A DNA stretch of 64,000 nt from CAWEQO01 sp963811225 (GTDB taxonomy: Bacteria > Chloroflexota > Anaerolineae > Anaerolineales > Anaerolineaceae): the NCBI GenBank assembly GCA_963811225.1, contig CAWEQO010000005.1, forward strand, positions 62,001 to 126,000, given 5' to 3'. Numbering within the stretch: the stretch's first letter is position 1; every line of letters starts with the position of its first letter. A program made the position numbers and the translations under genes. Below are positions 8,883-17,486 of the stretch, piece after piece. The notes under the pieces were generated by a model. That model saw only the letters and a list, made by a program, of their open reading frames with translations. It made no database searches and had not been told where the DNA came from.

Positions 8883-9637
8883 TGTTCCCGATCTTGCAGC
8901 TTGGACCGCTGGCCTTACCCGTGCCATCCTTACTGATCCTGGCAGGGATTTGGATCGGCCTGTCGCTGGCGGAGAAGTATGCGCCGCGCTTTGGGGTCGA
9001 CGCCGGGCAGCTGTATAACCTGGTGTGGATCGGATTGCTGGCGGGCGTGGTGGGGGCCCGCCTGGCTTACGTGGCGCGTTTCCCCCAGGCGTTCGCAGGC
9101 AGCCCGCTGGGGGCGCTGACGCCGCGCCCGGTGATGCTGGACACGCAGGCCGGGCTGCTGTTTGGCCTGCTGGCGGCCTTGATCTATGGGCAGCGCAAGG
9201 GCATGCCCTTCTGGCGGACCCTGGACGCCTTCACCCCGGCGCTGATGGTCCTGGCGATGACGCTTGGGCTGTCGCACCTGGCCTCGGGCAGCGCCTTTGG
9301 ATCGCCGACAAACCTGCCGTGGGGTATTTACCTGTGGGGCGAAACTCGCCACCCAACTCAACTCTACGAAGTCTTGACTGCGGCTGCAATTGCGATCGCG
9401 GTCTGGCCGCGCCAAGGCGCTGAGAAGGCCGCCGCGGGCGCGCTGTTCCTGCGCTTCCTGGCGCTGACCGCCGCAGCCCAGATGGTGATCAGCGCCTTCC
9501 GCGGCGACTCGCTGGTGATGCTGGGTGGGGTGCGGCTGGCGCAGGTGGCGGCCTGGCTGGCGCTGGCTTTCAGCCTGTGGCAGCTGGGCAAGCGGCGAAC
9601 GAACGAAGCTTCTAGAAACCAGGTTTCGAAGATCTGA
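8882..9637 (+). CDS. Lgt-like polytopic membrane protein (prolipoprotein diacylglyceryl transferase family)
   Basis: A 251-aa protein with about seven hydrophobic segments. Family marks are VGARLAYV early, HPTQLYEVL near residue 160, and SAFRGDS near the end, as in Lgt. The signature segment that in Lgt reads roughly GRxGNFxNxE is here GLSHLASGSAFG, so the usual Arg and Asn are absent. The ATG overlaps the stop of the TlpA-like gene (TAATG). It may be a diverged Lgt or a member with a different role tied to the thioredoxin; no second lgt is seen here to decide. Confidence 0.7.
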   Translation: MFPILQLGPLALPVPSLLILAGIWIGLSLAEKYAPRFGVDAGQLYNLVWIGLLAGVVGARLAYVARFPQAFAGSPLGALTPRPVMLDTQAGLLFGLLAALIYGQRKGMPFWRTLDAFTPALMVLAMTLGLSHLASGSAFGSPTNLPWGIYLWGETRHPTQLYEVLTAAAIAIAVWPRQGAEKAAAGALFLRFLALTAAAQMVISAFRGDSLVMLGGVRLAQVAAWLALAFSLWQLGKRRTNEASRNQVSKI

Positions 9638-9647
9638 AAGGGATCTG

Positions 9648-9678
9648 GCAGCCAGGCTTCTGAGAGAAACCTGGCTGC
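9648..9678 (+). terminator. Hairpin after the Lgt-like gene
   Basis: GCAGCCAGGCTTCT (9648-9661) pairs with AGAAACCTGGCTGC (9665-9678), one mismatch, 11 bp after the stop of the Lgt-like gene and upstream of folM. It likely separates the two operons. Confidence 0.6.
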
Positions 9679-9694
9679 TTAAAGGGAGGATAGC

Positions 9695-10444
9695 ATGACA
9701 CTCGCGGGGAAGACCATTCTGATCACCGGCGCAGCCCGGCGGGTTGGGCGCGCCCTGGCCCTGGCGGTCGCCGGGGTGGGTGCGAACGTGATCGTTCACT
9801 ACGGGCATTCGCCCGAGCAGGCCCAAAAGGTGGCCGATGAAATTGAAGGCCTGGGCGTGCAGGCCTGGACGCTGCAGGCCGACTTCAGTGACCCGCAGCA
9901 AGTGGCGGCGCTGATCGAGCGGGCCTGGGAGCTCTCCCCGTTGTACGGCCTGGTCAACAACGCGGCCATTTTCGAGTCGCTGTCGCTGTCGCAGACTTCT
10001 CTGACAGACTGGCAGCGCAACCTGGACATCAACCTGACGGCGCCCTTCCTGCTCAGCCAGGCCTTCGCCCGGCGGCTGGGGCCGGAGCATCCCGGGCGGA
10101 TCGCCAACCTGCTGGATTGGCGCGCCTTGCGCCCAGGGGCGGACCACTTCCCCTACACCATTTCCAAGGCGGCCCTGGCGGCGCTGACCAAGGCGTTGGC
10201 GCTGGCGCTGGCGCCGAACATCACCGTCAACGGGCTGGCCTTGGGAGCGATCCTGCCGCCGTCGCTGGGCGGAGGCGAGCCGGCAATGGGCGCTGAGGCG
10301 CTGGCGCGGGTGATCGAGCCGGTTCCGGCGGCGCGCTGGGCCGAGCTGGAAGAGGTGGGGCAGGCGCTGCTGTTCTTGCTGGACGGCCCGGCCTATGTAA
10401 CGGGGGAGATCATCCACCTGGATGGTGGAAGACATTTGGTATAA
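9695..10444 (+). CDS. folM: Pteridine reductase-like short-chain dehydrogenase (FolM-type)
   Basis: A 249-aa SDR oxidoreductase. The NADP-binding TGAARRVG at residues 11-18 is the TGxxRRxG form seen in pteridine reductases, followed by NNAAIF. The catalytic pair is Tyr/Lys in YTISK. The usual SDR Ser is replaced by Asp (in NLLDWRA) exactly 13 residues before the Tyr, as in PTR1/FolM. With folB and folK directly downstream, reduction of dihydrofolate or dihydromonapterin is likely. A GGGAGG ribosome site precedes the ATG. The gene symbol is inferred from motif and context. Confidence 0.8.
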   Translation: MTLAGKTILITGAARRVGRALALAVAGVGANVIVHYGHSPEQAQKVADEIEGLGVQAWTLQADFSDPQQVAALIERAWELSPLYGLVNNAAIFESLSLSQTSLTDWQRNLDINLTAPFLLSQAFARRLGPEHPGRIANLLDWRALRPGADHFPYTISKAALAALTKALALALAPNITVNGLALGAILPPSLGGGEPAMGAEALARVIEPVPAARWAELEEVGQALLFLLDGPAYVTGEIIHLDGGRHLV

Positions 10445-10455
10445 GGAGAAATCAT

Positions 10456-10818
10456 ATGGATCAAGTTCTCATCAAAGATTTGCTGGCCCGCGGGGTGATC
10501 GGGGTTACCGAACGCGAGCGGGCTCAGCCGCAAGACATTCTGGTCAATGCGGTTATTTTCACCGATACGAGCAAAGCTGCCGAGACCGACAACGTGGATG
10601 ACAGCGTCAACTACCGCACGATGGCCAAGAAGATTCTGGCATACGTGGAGAAGGCGCAGCGCCACACGGTTGAGGCGCTGGCGGCAGACCTGGCCAGGTT
10701 GGCGCTGGCGGAGCCCGGGGTGGAAGGGGTACGCATGCGGGTGGAAAAGCCGGGAGCGGTGCGTTTCTCCCGCTCGGTCGGGGTCGAGATCGAGCGCCAT
10801 AACGACAAAACGGGGTAA
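10456..10818 (+). CDS. folB: Dihydroneopterin aldolase
   Basis: A 120-aa FolB that cleaves 7,8-dihydroneopterin to 6-hydroxymethyl-dihydropterin and glycolaldehyde. The family N-terminus is seen as DQVLIKDLLARGVIGVTERER, followed by a DSVNYRTMAK segment and the C-terminal catalytic-Lys region VRMRVEKPGAV. It lies 11 bp after folM and 7 bp before folK, in one plus-strand operon. Confidence 0.93.
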   Translation: MDQVLIKDLLARGVIGVTERERAQPQDILVNAVIFTDTSKAAETDNVDDSVNYRTMAKKILAYVEKAQRHTVEALAADLARLALAEPGVEGVRMRVEKPGAVRFSRSVGVEIERHNDKTG

Positions 10819-10825
10819 CCTCAGC

Positions 10826-11320
10826 ATGCACCAGGCGTACGTGATGCTTGGTTCGAATATCGACCCGGTGGAGAACACCCGCCGGGCGCTGAAGATGCTG
10901 GCGGAACGGGTGCAGCTGCTGACGGCTTCGAACTGCTGGGAGACCGGCTCGATCGGTTACGATGGGCCGCACTTCATCAACGTGGCCGCCCTGATCCGCT
11001 CGGAGCTGGGGCAAGAGCAGTTGAAGCGCCAGGTTTTGGGGAGCATCGAGCAGGCGCTGGGCCGGGTGCGGACCGGCAACAAGAACGCGCCGCGCACGAT
11101 GGACCTGGACATTATCCTTTTCGATGGGCAGGTGGTGGAGCCGAACCTGTGGCGCATGGCGCACATCGCCGCGCCGATGGCGGAGCTGCTGCCGAATTTG
11201 GTGCATCCAGAGACGGGGCAGTGGTTGCAGCAGGTGGCGGTCGAGCTGGTCACTGAGGCGCACGCGGTCCCGAGGCCGGAGCTGGAGATGCCGATTCCAG
11301 GTCCGAAGGACCTTATTTAG
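10826..11320 (+). CDS. folK: 6-hydroxymethyl-7,8-dihydropterin pyrophosphokinase
   Basis: A 164-aa HPPK, transferring pyrophosphate from ATP to hydroxymethyl-dihydropterin. It begins MHQAYVMLGSNIDPVENTRRAL, a typical HPPK N-terminus. The signature is APRTMDLDIILFDG with the Mg-binding Asp pair, and the C-terminal HPETGQWL. It is the last gene of the folM-folB-folK operon and ends in a clear intrinsic terminator that overlaps the stop codon. Confidence 0.95.
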   Translation: MHQAYVMLGSNIDPVENTRRALKMLAERVQLLTASNCWETGSIGYDGPHFINVAALIRSELGQEQLKRQVLGSIEQALGRVRTGNKNAPRTMDLDIILFDGQVVEPNLWRMAHIAAPMAELLPNLVHPETGQWLQQVAVELVTEAHAVPRPELEMPIPGPKDLI

Positions 11321-11360
11321 ACACCGGGTTTCTTCCAGGAACCCGGTGTCTTGCGTTTTT
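11319..11360 (+). terminator. Intrinsic terminator of the folate operon
   Basis: AGACACCGGGTT (11319-11330) pairs perfectly with AACCCGGTGTCT (11340-11351) and is followed by TTTTT at 11356-11360. The left arm begins inside the folK TAG stop codon. Confidence 0.9.
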
Positions 11361-11382
11361 GGGTTCCTAACACAGGCATGGG

Positions 11383-13735
11383 TCAGGCTGCAATTCGTTC
11401 GGGAACGAGCAGGGGGAGGGGAGGTTCTAAGACCTCCGGTTGAGGCTGCCTGGACATGACCGGGAAGACGCCGGGGAGGCGCAGCTGGACCACGTAGGGA
11501 CGGGCGGGCAGGCGGTCGCCCTGGGAGTAGAACAGCCAGCGGCGCAGTTCGTCGGGGGGGACGCCGAAGGGCTGCAGGACGGTGGCAGCGGCGCGCAGCA
11601 GCAGGCGGGCGTAGCGGTCGAGGTCCAGTCGCGCGGAACTCGATGGGGGTGTCCAGGTCCCAGGCGTGGACACCGGGTTTGCCGAGGGTATGGACGAAGC
11701 GCACCATCTGCCCCGGCCGCAGGGGCTTGCCGATCTGCTTCAGCTGCATGGCGGCGTGGGCTGCGGGAGAGGGCGAGCGGTATTCGGACAGCTCGCGGCT
11801 CAGTTTCTGGGCCACAAGCAGCTCTTGCGGGGCGAGCTTGCCGCCGGCCAGGTCGCGCAGGTGGGAGCGCAGGCGCTGCATGACCTCAGGCAGGGCGGCG
11901 GCGGTGGCCTGGGGGTCGGGCTCCTGGGCCAACCGCTCCAGGCACTCCATTTGCGCTTTGGCGACCCAGGCGGGCGTGTCTCGACGGCGGGCCTCGATGC
12001 CGCGGGTTTTGAGCGTGCCATCCTGGAACACGCCGAAGTAGCGGTTGGCGACCGGGATGCGCTCGTCCTGGCGGGAGGGCAGGAAGGCGACCCACTTGTA
12101 GATGCCATCCAGGGCGATGGGCAGGCCGGTGCGCGCTTCGATCTCGTCCATCAGCGGCTGGACGGCCTCGGACGTGAGGGTCTGGTTGGGGCGCACGACC
12201 CACAAGCCATCCACATACAGGTGCAGCACGGTGTAACCCATATCCTCGGCGGCCTCTTTGGCGCGCAGCAGGGCCTCGCGGCTGTAGGTGGTGACGGCCT
12301 CGTGGGCTTCAATGCGGCCAAAGCGGGCGTTCTTGTAGCCCAGGTAGCCGAAGCTGGTAACCAGCAGCCACTTGTGGGCCGAGGCGCGGGCCTTGTAGAG
12401 CTTGCGGCGCGGGTCCCAATGCGGCAGGCTGATCAGGCGCTTTTTGAGGGTGATGCGCTTGTTCAGCAGCGGGGCGAGGGTCTGCGGCACCAGACCGGTG
12501 GGCGGCTCATCCGGCAGTGTCCCGGCGCGCGGCGGGCTGGAGCCGACCGTCTCGGGGGAAATGTTGCAGTGGACCATGATGCTGGGGTACATTGAGACGA
12601 AGTCCAGCTCGGCGACGCTGCCGTGCAGGCCGATGATGGGCTGGTAGACCATGCCGCCCTGGTCGGCGCGTATCAGCTCCAGGGCGGTTTTGGGGCGCTC
12701 GGCCTGCTGCTTGTGCCACGGCACCAGGATGCCCTGGCGCAGGGCGGTGACCATTTCCATGGCAGAGACGCCGCTGCCGGGCGAGGTGCGCGCCACGGTC
12801 TGCAGGGGCAGGCCGGTGACGCGGGAGAGCTCGAAGATGCCATCCAGGCCATAGTCATGGTAGAGCATGGCGTTGTGTACGTCGACGTGGACGCGGCCGA
12901 AGAGGTGGACCTGCTGGTCGCGGTGGATGATCTGGCCGTAGGAGAAGTAGGATCGCTCGGGGTGGATCTCGACCGCGCTGCGGCGGGGGTCGCGGTTGAG
13001 CGCCAGGGGCAGGCGCCATTTGCGGGAGAGGTCGAGCAGGTGAGGCAACAACCAGCCGTCGCCCCAGGCGCTGACGATGAGATCGGGATCCCAGCGGTTG
13101 AGGATCGAAGCCAGGGCGGCCAGCATGGGGCGCTCGCTGCGCTCGGGTTGGAGCATGAGGCGGCGCTCTTGCGCGCCGAAGCGCACTTGCAGGCAGGTGG
13201 GTGGGGCGTGGCGCGGGTCGACGTCGGGCTCGATGTGCAGGATGCGCAGCGGGGGCGGATCGGCCTCGATGTCCCAGGGCGAATCGAGCACCTCCAACTC
13301 AGACACCTGTCCGGCGCGATTGGCGGAGACGCGGCAGCGGCAGAGGGGGAAGCTGCCGAAGACGGCGGCGTGGCGCAGGCTGAAGGGTAAGTCGGCGTCG
13401 TAGTAGGTCAGATCGGGGAAGGCCCGGGCAGCCCGCCAGAACAGGCGCGGCTGCTCGACGGGCTGCTCCACCTGCACGGCGAGCACGGTCAGCTCTCCAT
13501 CCCCGGCCTGAAAGAGGTCGCGGCGGCAGGTGTAGGCCATTTGGGTGGCCGGGGGTTGGGCGGTGATGTAACGCCCGAAGGCTTGCAGCCGGGAGGCCTC
13601 TCCGGCGGCGTAAAACACAGCCGGGAAGGCCTGGTTCAGGCGCAGGCGCCGGCCGTCGTCGCCGAGCAGCCAGAGGGTGCAGCCGCCCTGCGGGTCGGGG
13701 TACAGGTCGAGCAGCCAGCCGCGGGTCTCGATCAT
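11383..13735 (-). CDS. Family-B DNA polymerase, PolB2-like with altered motif C; one frameshift
   Basis: A ~780-aa family-B polymerase starting at the ATG at 13735. Motif A is intact (DFVSMYPSIM, about residue 377). Motif B is KWLLVTSFGYLGY. The KxY-type region leads to RGIEARRRDTPAW. Motif C reads YVDGLWV instead of YxDTDS, so the second metal-binding Asp is Leu. The exonuclease Exo I site (ILHIEPD) also looks degenerate, while Exo II keeps an Asp (SAWGDGW). A one-base insertion near 11635 splits off the last ~85 residues (DLDRYARLLLRAAATVL onward). The gene overlaps the 86-aa gene as ATGA. It resembles what I recall of the archaeal PolB2/Dpo2 group. Confidence 0.8.
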
Positions 13736-13992
13736 GGCTGCTCCAGGAGATCTTCCAGGATGCGCCGCAAGCGCAGCACTTCTTTGTGCTCTTCGAGCAG
13801 CATCGAGAGCAAGAAGACCTCGAAAGGCAGGGCGTGCGAGGCGTACGAGGCGGCGGCGATGTGCCGGCGGGCGGCGGCGAACAAGTCGTCGAAGGCTTCC
13901 TGGTCGCTGCGGCGCAAAGCGCGCCGGAAGCGGCCGAAGGCTTCCTGCTCTTGCAGGAACAACTGGGTGGCTGAGGGTAAGGTGCGTCCCAT
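13732..13992 (-). CDS. Small helical protein between RecA-like and PolB genes
   Basis: An 86-aa protein, rich in Arg, Glu, Leu and Ala and predicted all-helical, with no membrane segment or cysteine pair. A strong AGGAGG ribosome site lies upstream of the ATG at 13992. Its stop overlaps the polymerase ATG by 4 nt, so it is translationally coupled to the polymerase, and it lies 32 bp after the RecA-like gene. I do not recognise the family. Position suggests a DNA-binding or bridging subunit of the cassette. Confidence 0.75.
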   Translation of the reverse strand: MGRTLPSATQLFLQEQEAFGRFRRALRRSDQEAFDDLFAAARRHIAAASYASHALPFEVFLLSMLLEEHKEVLRLRRILEDLLEQP

Positions 13993-14024
13993 ATTTTCCT
14001 CCTGGTTTGGTTGGGTCTTTCCTG

Positions 14025-14558
14025 TTACGAAAAGAGCTTGGGCTGCAGGGGGCCGGGGGGGCTGTCAAAGCGCCAGACGTCGGCGGCGCGCTGCTCCATC
14101 TGCCACAGCCATTCGTCGGGCCCGGCCATCGGGCGCAGGGCAAAGGTGACCGCCACCGGGGCGGTCTGGTTGAGCCGCTCCAGGAGGTCCAGGCACTGCC
14201 GGAACAGCAGCTTGCGCTCGCGCAGTTGGACGCTTTCATCGTAGAAGGCGGCTGCCGGTTCGAGCGCAAAGATGGCGGCGCCACCGGTGGGGGCGCTGGA
14301 CAGCAGGCTGACGACCTGGTAGCAGGTGAAGGCCCGCGCGATCCGGATGTTGTCCATGCGCTGCTCGACGTCCAGGGTGATGCGGCGCAGCTCGCGCGAC
14401 ACGGTGTAGGGGGTAATCGAGTTGCCGCCATCGAGGATGCAGACCGGCACGGTTGGAGACAGGCTGACCAGCACCTGCGACAGCGCCTGGCGCAGGCGCG
14501 GGCGCGGGCCTACCAGCAGGGCCAGCTTTTTGACGCGTAAGATGGGTTGATTGTTCAT
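14025..14558 (-). CDS. RecA-superfamily-like protein with degenerate Walker A
   Basis: A 177-aa protein starting at MNNQPILRVKKL (ATG at 14558). It resembles a shortened RecA/RadA core. LALLVGPRPRLRQAL stands where GxxxxGKT should be, so the P-loop Lys is missing. NIRIARAFTCYQVVSLL matches the RadA-like NIxxARAF segment, and GGAAIFALEPAAAFYDE takes the Walker B position. It is the first gene of a three-gene minus-strand cassette with the 86-aa protein and PolB2-like polymerase, reminiscent of ImuA or archaeal inactivated RadA partners. It probably does not hydrolyse ATP. The fold call is inference. Confidence 0.6.
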   Translation of the reverse strand: MNNQPILRVKKLALLVGPRPRLRQALSQVLVSLSPTVPVCILDGGNSITPYTVSRELRRITLDVEQRMDNIRIARAFTCYQVVSLLSSAPTGGAAIFALEPAAAFYDESVQLRERKLLFRQCLDLLERLNQTAPVAVTFALRPMAGPDEWLWQMEQRAADVWRFDSPPGPLQPKLFS

Positions 14559-14625
14559 GCCTTTAGCATAGCAGTCCGACCCGGGCGGGCGGAATCCCAT
14601 GTTGGGGCACTTCAGGGGGATTTTT

Positions 14626-14691
14626 GGGGTAACCGAAAAAGGGGGAGTAGCCGGAACGGGTGAAAAAAGGGGGGGTAACCGAAAAGGGGGA
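14626..14691. promoter_or_regulatory. Iterated GGTAACCGAAAA(A)GGGGGA elements upstream of the PolB cassette
   Basis: Two near-identical 20-bp copies begin at 14626 and 14672, and a degenerate copy (GGGTGAAAAAAGGGGG) lies between them, giving roughly 23-bp spacing. They sit 68-133 bp upstream of the first gene of the RecA-like/PolB cassette and just after the LuxR gene's hairpin. They are candidate operator iterons; no known regulator site is recognised. Confidence 0.5.
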
Positions 14692-14700
14692 TGAAAAGCT

Positions 14701-14745
14701 TTATCGATTTCAGCAAATAACACGGTTACTTGCTGAAATCGATAA
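14701..14745 (-). terminator. Perfect 16-bp hairpin after the LuxR gene
   Basis: TTATCGATTTCAGCAA (14701-14716) pairs exactly with TTGCTGAAATCGATAA (14730-14745), loop 13 nt. It begins 5 bp after the stop of the minus-strand LuxR gene (14751), and an AGCTTTTC tract follows it in that direction. Confidence 0.8.
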
Positions 14746-14750
14746 AAGGT

Positions 14751-15152
14751 TTAACGGTTCCAGGCGCCAAAGTCCCAGGCGGAGAGCTCGCGGAGCAGGT
14801 CCGATTTGCGCCGCAGCCTGAACTTGCCGAGGATGTTGCGGATGTGGCTCTTGACCGTCTCGGGCGAGATGCTCAGCCGAGTGGCGATCTCCTGGTTGGT
14901 GTAGCCCAGGCAGATCAGCGCGGCGACTTCCTGCTGGCGCACCGTGAGTTCTTTCCAGTGCTGCAGGTTTTGCTCTTCCGTCTCGTGCTGTCCCAGCGCA
15001 AAGGACAGCAAATCGGCGGCGAGATCATCTTCCGAGCGCTGCTCCTGCTTTGCCAGCGAGCGAAGCGACTGGACGGTGTTCTCGTCGAGTTGAAAGAAAC
15101 GTTTTGTTTTCCTGAGTCCAAGCTTGCGCAGAATTCGATCCCATAAAGTCAT
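14751..15152 (-). CDS. LuxR-family HTH transcriptional regulator
   Basis: A 133-aa regulator. Its C-terminal ~65 residues form a LuxR/GerE helix-turn-helix: LTVRQQEVAALICLGYTNQEI, then ATRLSISPETVKSHIRNILGKF. The N-terminal part (MTLWDRILRKLGLRK) is amphipathic and lacks a receiver domain, a layout I associate with Chloroflexota. The start at 15152 is preferred over 15224 because the family N-terminus begins MTLWDR. It lies directly upstream of the RecA-like/PolB cassette on the same strand but is separated from it by a hairpin. Confidence 0.8.
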   Translation of the reverse strand: MTLWDRILRKLGLRKTKRFFQLDENTVQSLRSLAKQEQRSEDDLAADLLSFALGQHETEEQNLQHWKELTVRQQEVAALICLGYTNQEIATRLSISPETVKSHIRNILGKFRLRRKSDLLRELSAWDFGAWNR

Positions 15153-15414
15153 GTATACCAGCCATGTCGGGCGGGCCTGGACATCCGTGTGGATGTGAGC
15201 GGCCATGGAGTTGTTGAGAATCATCAGGTAAGGGGCGCAGCTCGGGAAGCAGAGGAAGGTCCGGCAACTGTGAGGACCGAGAAGCGAAGAAGGATTGCAA
15301 ACAGATTATATAGAACTAATGTTCATGTGTCAAGCGATTTCGGGGAGGTGAATTTTTTTGGGGGGGGATCGAAGGGATATAAGGGCTTCCCCAGGGTGAG
15401 GTGTTCCTCTTCCC

Positions 15415-16570
15415 TTACAGTGCGGCCTGGGCCATCTGCGCCAGCGCGGGCCAACGGTCGTATTGGAGGGCGAGGGCCTGGATGGGGGCGTCTGCAGGCG
15501 AGAGCCGCCACGTGCCGGGGCGGATCGGCTCGGGGCGGCTGCAGTTGATGCCCATGAAGACCAGCCCCTGGCACAAATCCAGCACGAAGGGCATGGCGCG
15601 GTCGAGGTGGCCGGCGGTGAACAGGAGCGTGTCGAGCCCGCCGAGCGAGGCGACGGCCGCGCCCACAGCTTTCAGCAGGCTGTAGTAGATCCGCTTGCGG
15701 GTGTCCTCGGCGGCGGGAGAGGGGTCTTCCAGCATCTGCACGAAGCCGGAGCGATGGCCGGGCAGGGCGTTGAATCCGCTGGGCTGCGCGAGCATCTGCT
15801 CGACCGCGTCGGGAGAGTTTTCGGCGGCGACGAGCGCCAGAGGAATGCTGGGATCGATGTCGCCGCAGGGGATGCCCGCGCTGGGGCTGAAGCCCAGGCT
15901 GGTCTCGACGGGTTGGCCGTTGTGAAAGGCGGCCACGCTGGGCCGGTCGCCGAGGTGGATGCTGAGGGTGCGGCCCTGGCAGCCGTTCAGCGCCTGGGCT
16001 CGCTGCAGCGCCCAGCCATGGCGCAGGCCGTCGCCGCCGTAGCGCCGGATGCCGCGGCTGCGCATCTCATAGGGCAGGGCGTACAACCCGGCGGCCTCGG
16101 GCAGATCGAGGAACAGGGCGGTCTCGCACAGGATCAGGTGCGGGATCTCGGGGCGCAGGCGCAGGCAGGCTTTGGCCAGCTCGTAGGCGGCGCGGTTGGG
16201 CTCGGGGTAGAAGGGGATGCAGGCTTCGAGTTGGTTGAGATTTTCCGGGCTCAGGCGTGTGACCGGCTGCGGAAAGGCCAGCACGCCGTGCGGCAGCACG
16301 CAGCCGATGGCCTCGGCGGCCTGGATCTCGTTCTGCACGGCGGCCATCCAGAAGGGGGTGAATTCGAATGCGCCTTCGCTGTGGGAGTCTCCGTTGAGGT
16401 GAGCCCAGTGGATCGCGGGGAGCTTGGGTTCAAACAGCAGCATCGTAAACCTCCTGAGCGATCACCCGCTCTTCGCCGGTTGGCACGGCCGGCGCCTGGA
16501 CGCCGATGTCAGCGGCCAAGATTTTGTAGTTGAGGGACGAACTGCCGCAGGTAAAGATGAGGATGTTCAA
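15415..16570 (-). CDS. Acetate/propionate kinase-family protein with degenerate motifs; frameshifted
   Basis: The N-terminal ~43 residues (LNILIFTCGSSSLNYKIL, probable TTG start at 16570) are in one frame and the remaining 342 residues in another, so an indel lies near 16435-16450. Acetate-kinase landmarks are present but altered: RRYGGDGLRH for RRYGFHGTSH, IHLGDRPSVAAF for HLGNGxSxxA, GDIDPSI intact, and LLFTAGHLDRAM for xFTGGIGENS. Several ATP/phosphate residues, including the active-site His, are therefore replaced. It is an ASKHA-fold relative whose acetate kinase activity is doubtful. Confidence 0.65.
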
Positions 16571-16695
16571 CGAACAGCTCCAAATGGATTGTTTGATCGT
16601 GCAGGGCCTTGCTGCTGCTATTATAAGACGGAAGTTCTGATTATTCTAGCCGTTAAATTAAGAATTTGGGATATTCTCATGTTGGCCGGGAAAAT

Positions 16696-17482
16696 GGGAG
16701 GGGCACGGCTGCGCCATGGTTAAATTAGGTCGTCTGGCATGGCGCTGGTTAGGACGGATTTCCGTGTCTTGTAGGGGCACGGCGAGTTGCGCAAGACCAC
16801 ATCATTTAACCAATACGCAGCCGTGCCCCACCCCCACAATAAGCAAGACCACATCATTTAACCAATACGTAGCCGTGCCCCTGCCATGGCCATCCGACGC
16901 CTGGACCGAGGGCAGGGGCACGGCTACGCCATGGTTAAATTATGGAGCCTGGCATGGCGCTGGTCAGGATGGATTTCCGAGTTTCAGACTTGCCGTGCCC
17001 CTACGCCTTGCCGAAAAAGCCTGGCATGGCGCCGGTCAGGATGGATTTCCGCGTCTTGTAGGGGCACGGCGAGTTGCGCAAGACACCACAATTTAACCAA
17101 TACGTAGCCGTGCCCCACCCCCACAATAAGCAAGACAACACAATTTAACCAATACGTAGCCGTGCCCCACCCCCACAATAAGCAAGACAACACAATTTAA
17201 CCAATACGCAGCCGTGCCCCACCCCCACAATAAGCAAGACACCCAATTTACCAATACGTAGCCGTGCCCCTGCCATGGCCATCCGACGCCTGGACCGAGG
17301 GCAGGGGCACGGCTACGCCATGGTTAATGGAGCCTGGCATGGCGCTGGTCAGGATGGATTTCCGTCTGACGCCGTGCCCCTACGCCTTGCCGAAAAAGCC
17401 TGGCACCGGCAAGGATGGACGTGCACCGTTGCGCAAGACCACATCATTTAACCAATACGTAGCCGTGCCCCACCCCCACAAA
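16696..17482. repeat. REP-like palindrome array, left flank of the RAYT gene
   Basis: This gene-free stretch is built of GGGGCACGGC / GCCGTGCCCC inverted modules. Four to five tandem ~52-bp units of the form CAAGACaacacAATTTAACCAATACGtaGCCGTGCCCC, spaced by ACCCCCACAATAAG, occupy about 16790-17250. A longer composite (GCCGTGCCCCTGCCATGGCC to GGGCAGGGGCACGGC) appears at 16872-16924 and again at 17259-17313. Short open frames here are repeat artefacts. Confidence 0.85.
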
Positions 17483-17486
17483 CCTG

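Noticed and set aside
10607..14431. 1274-codon minus-strand frame as a single giant protein
   Set aside because: Only 11635-13735 within it is the polymerase; both ends are antisense or out-of-frame to folB, folK and the cassette genes.
16716..17107. Short open frames in the RAYT-side arrays (e.g. 126 and 73 codons)
   Set aside because: They are repeat-encoded translations of the GGGGCACGGC modules with no ribosome site.
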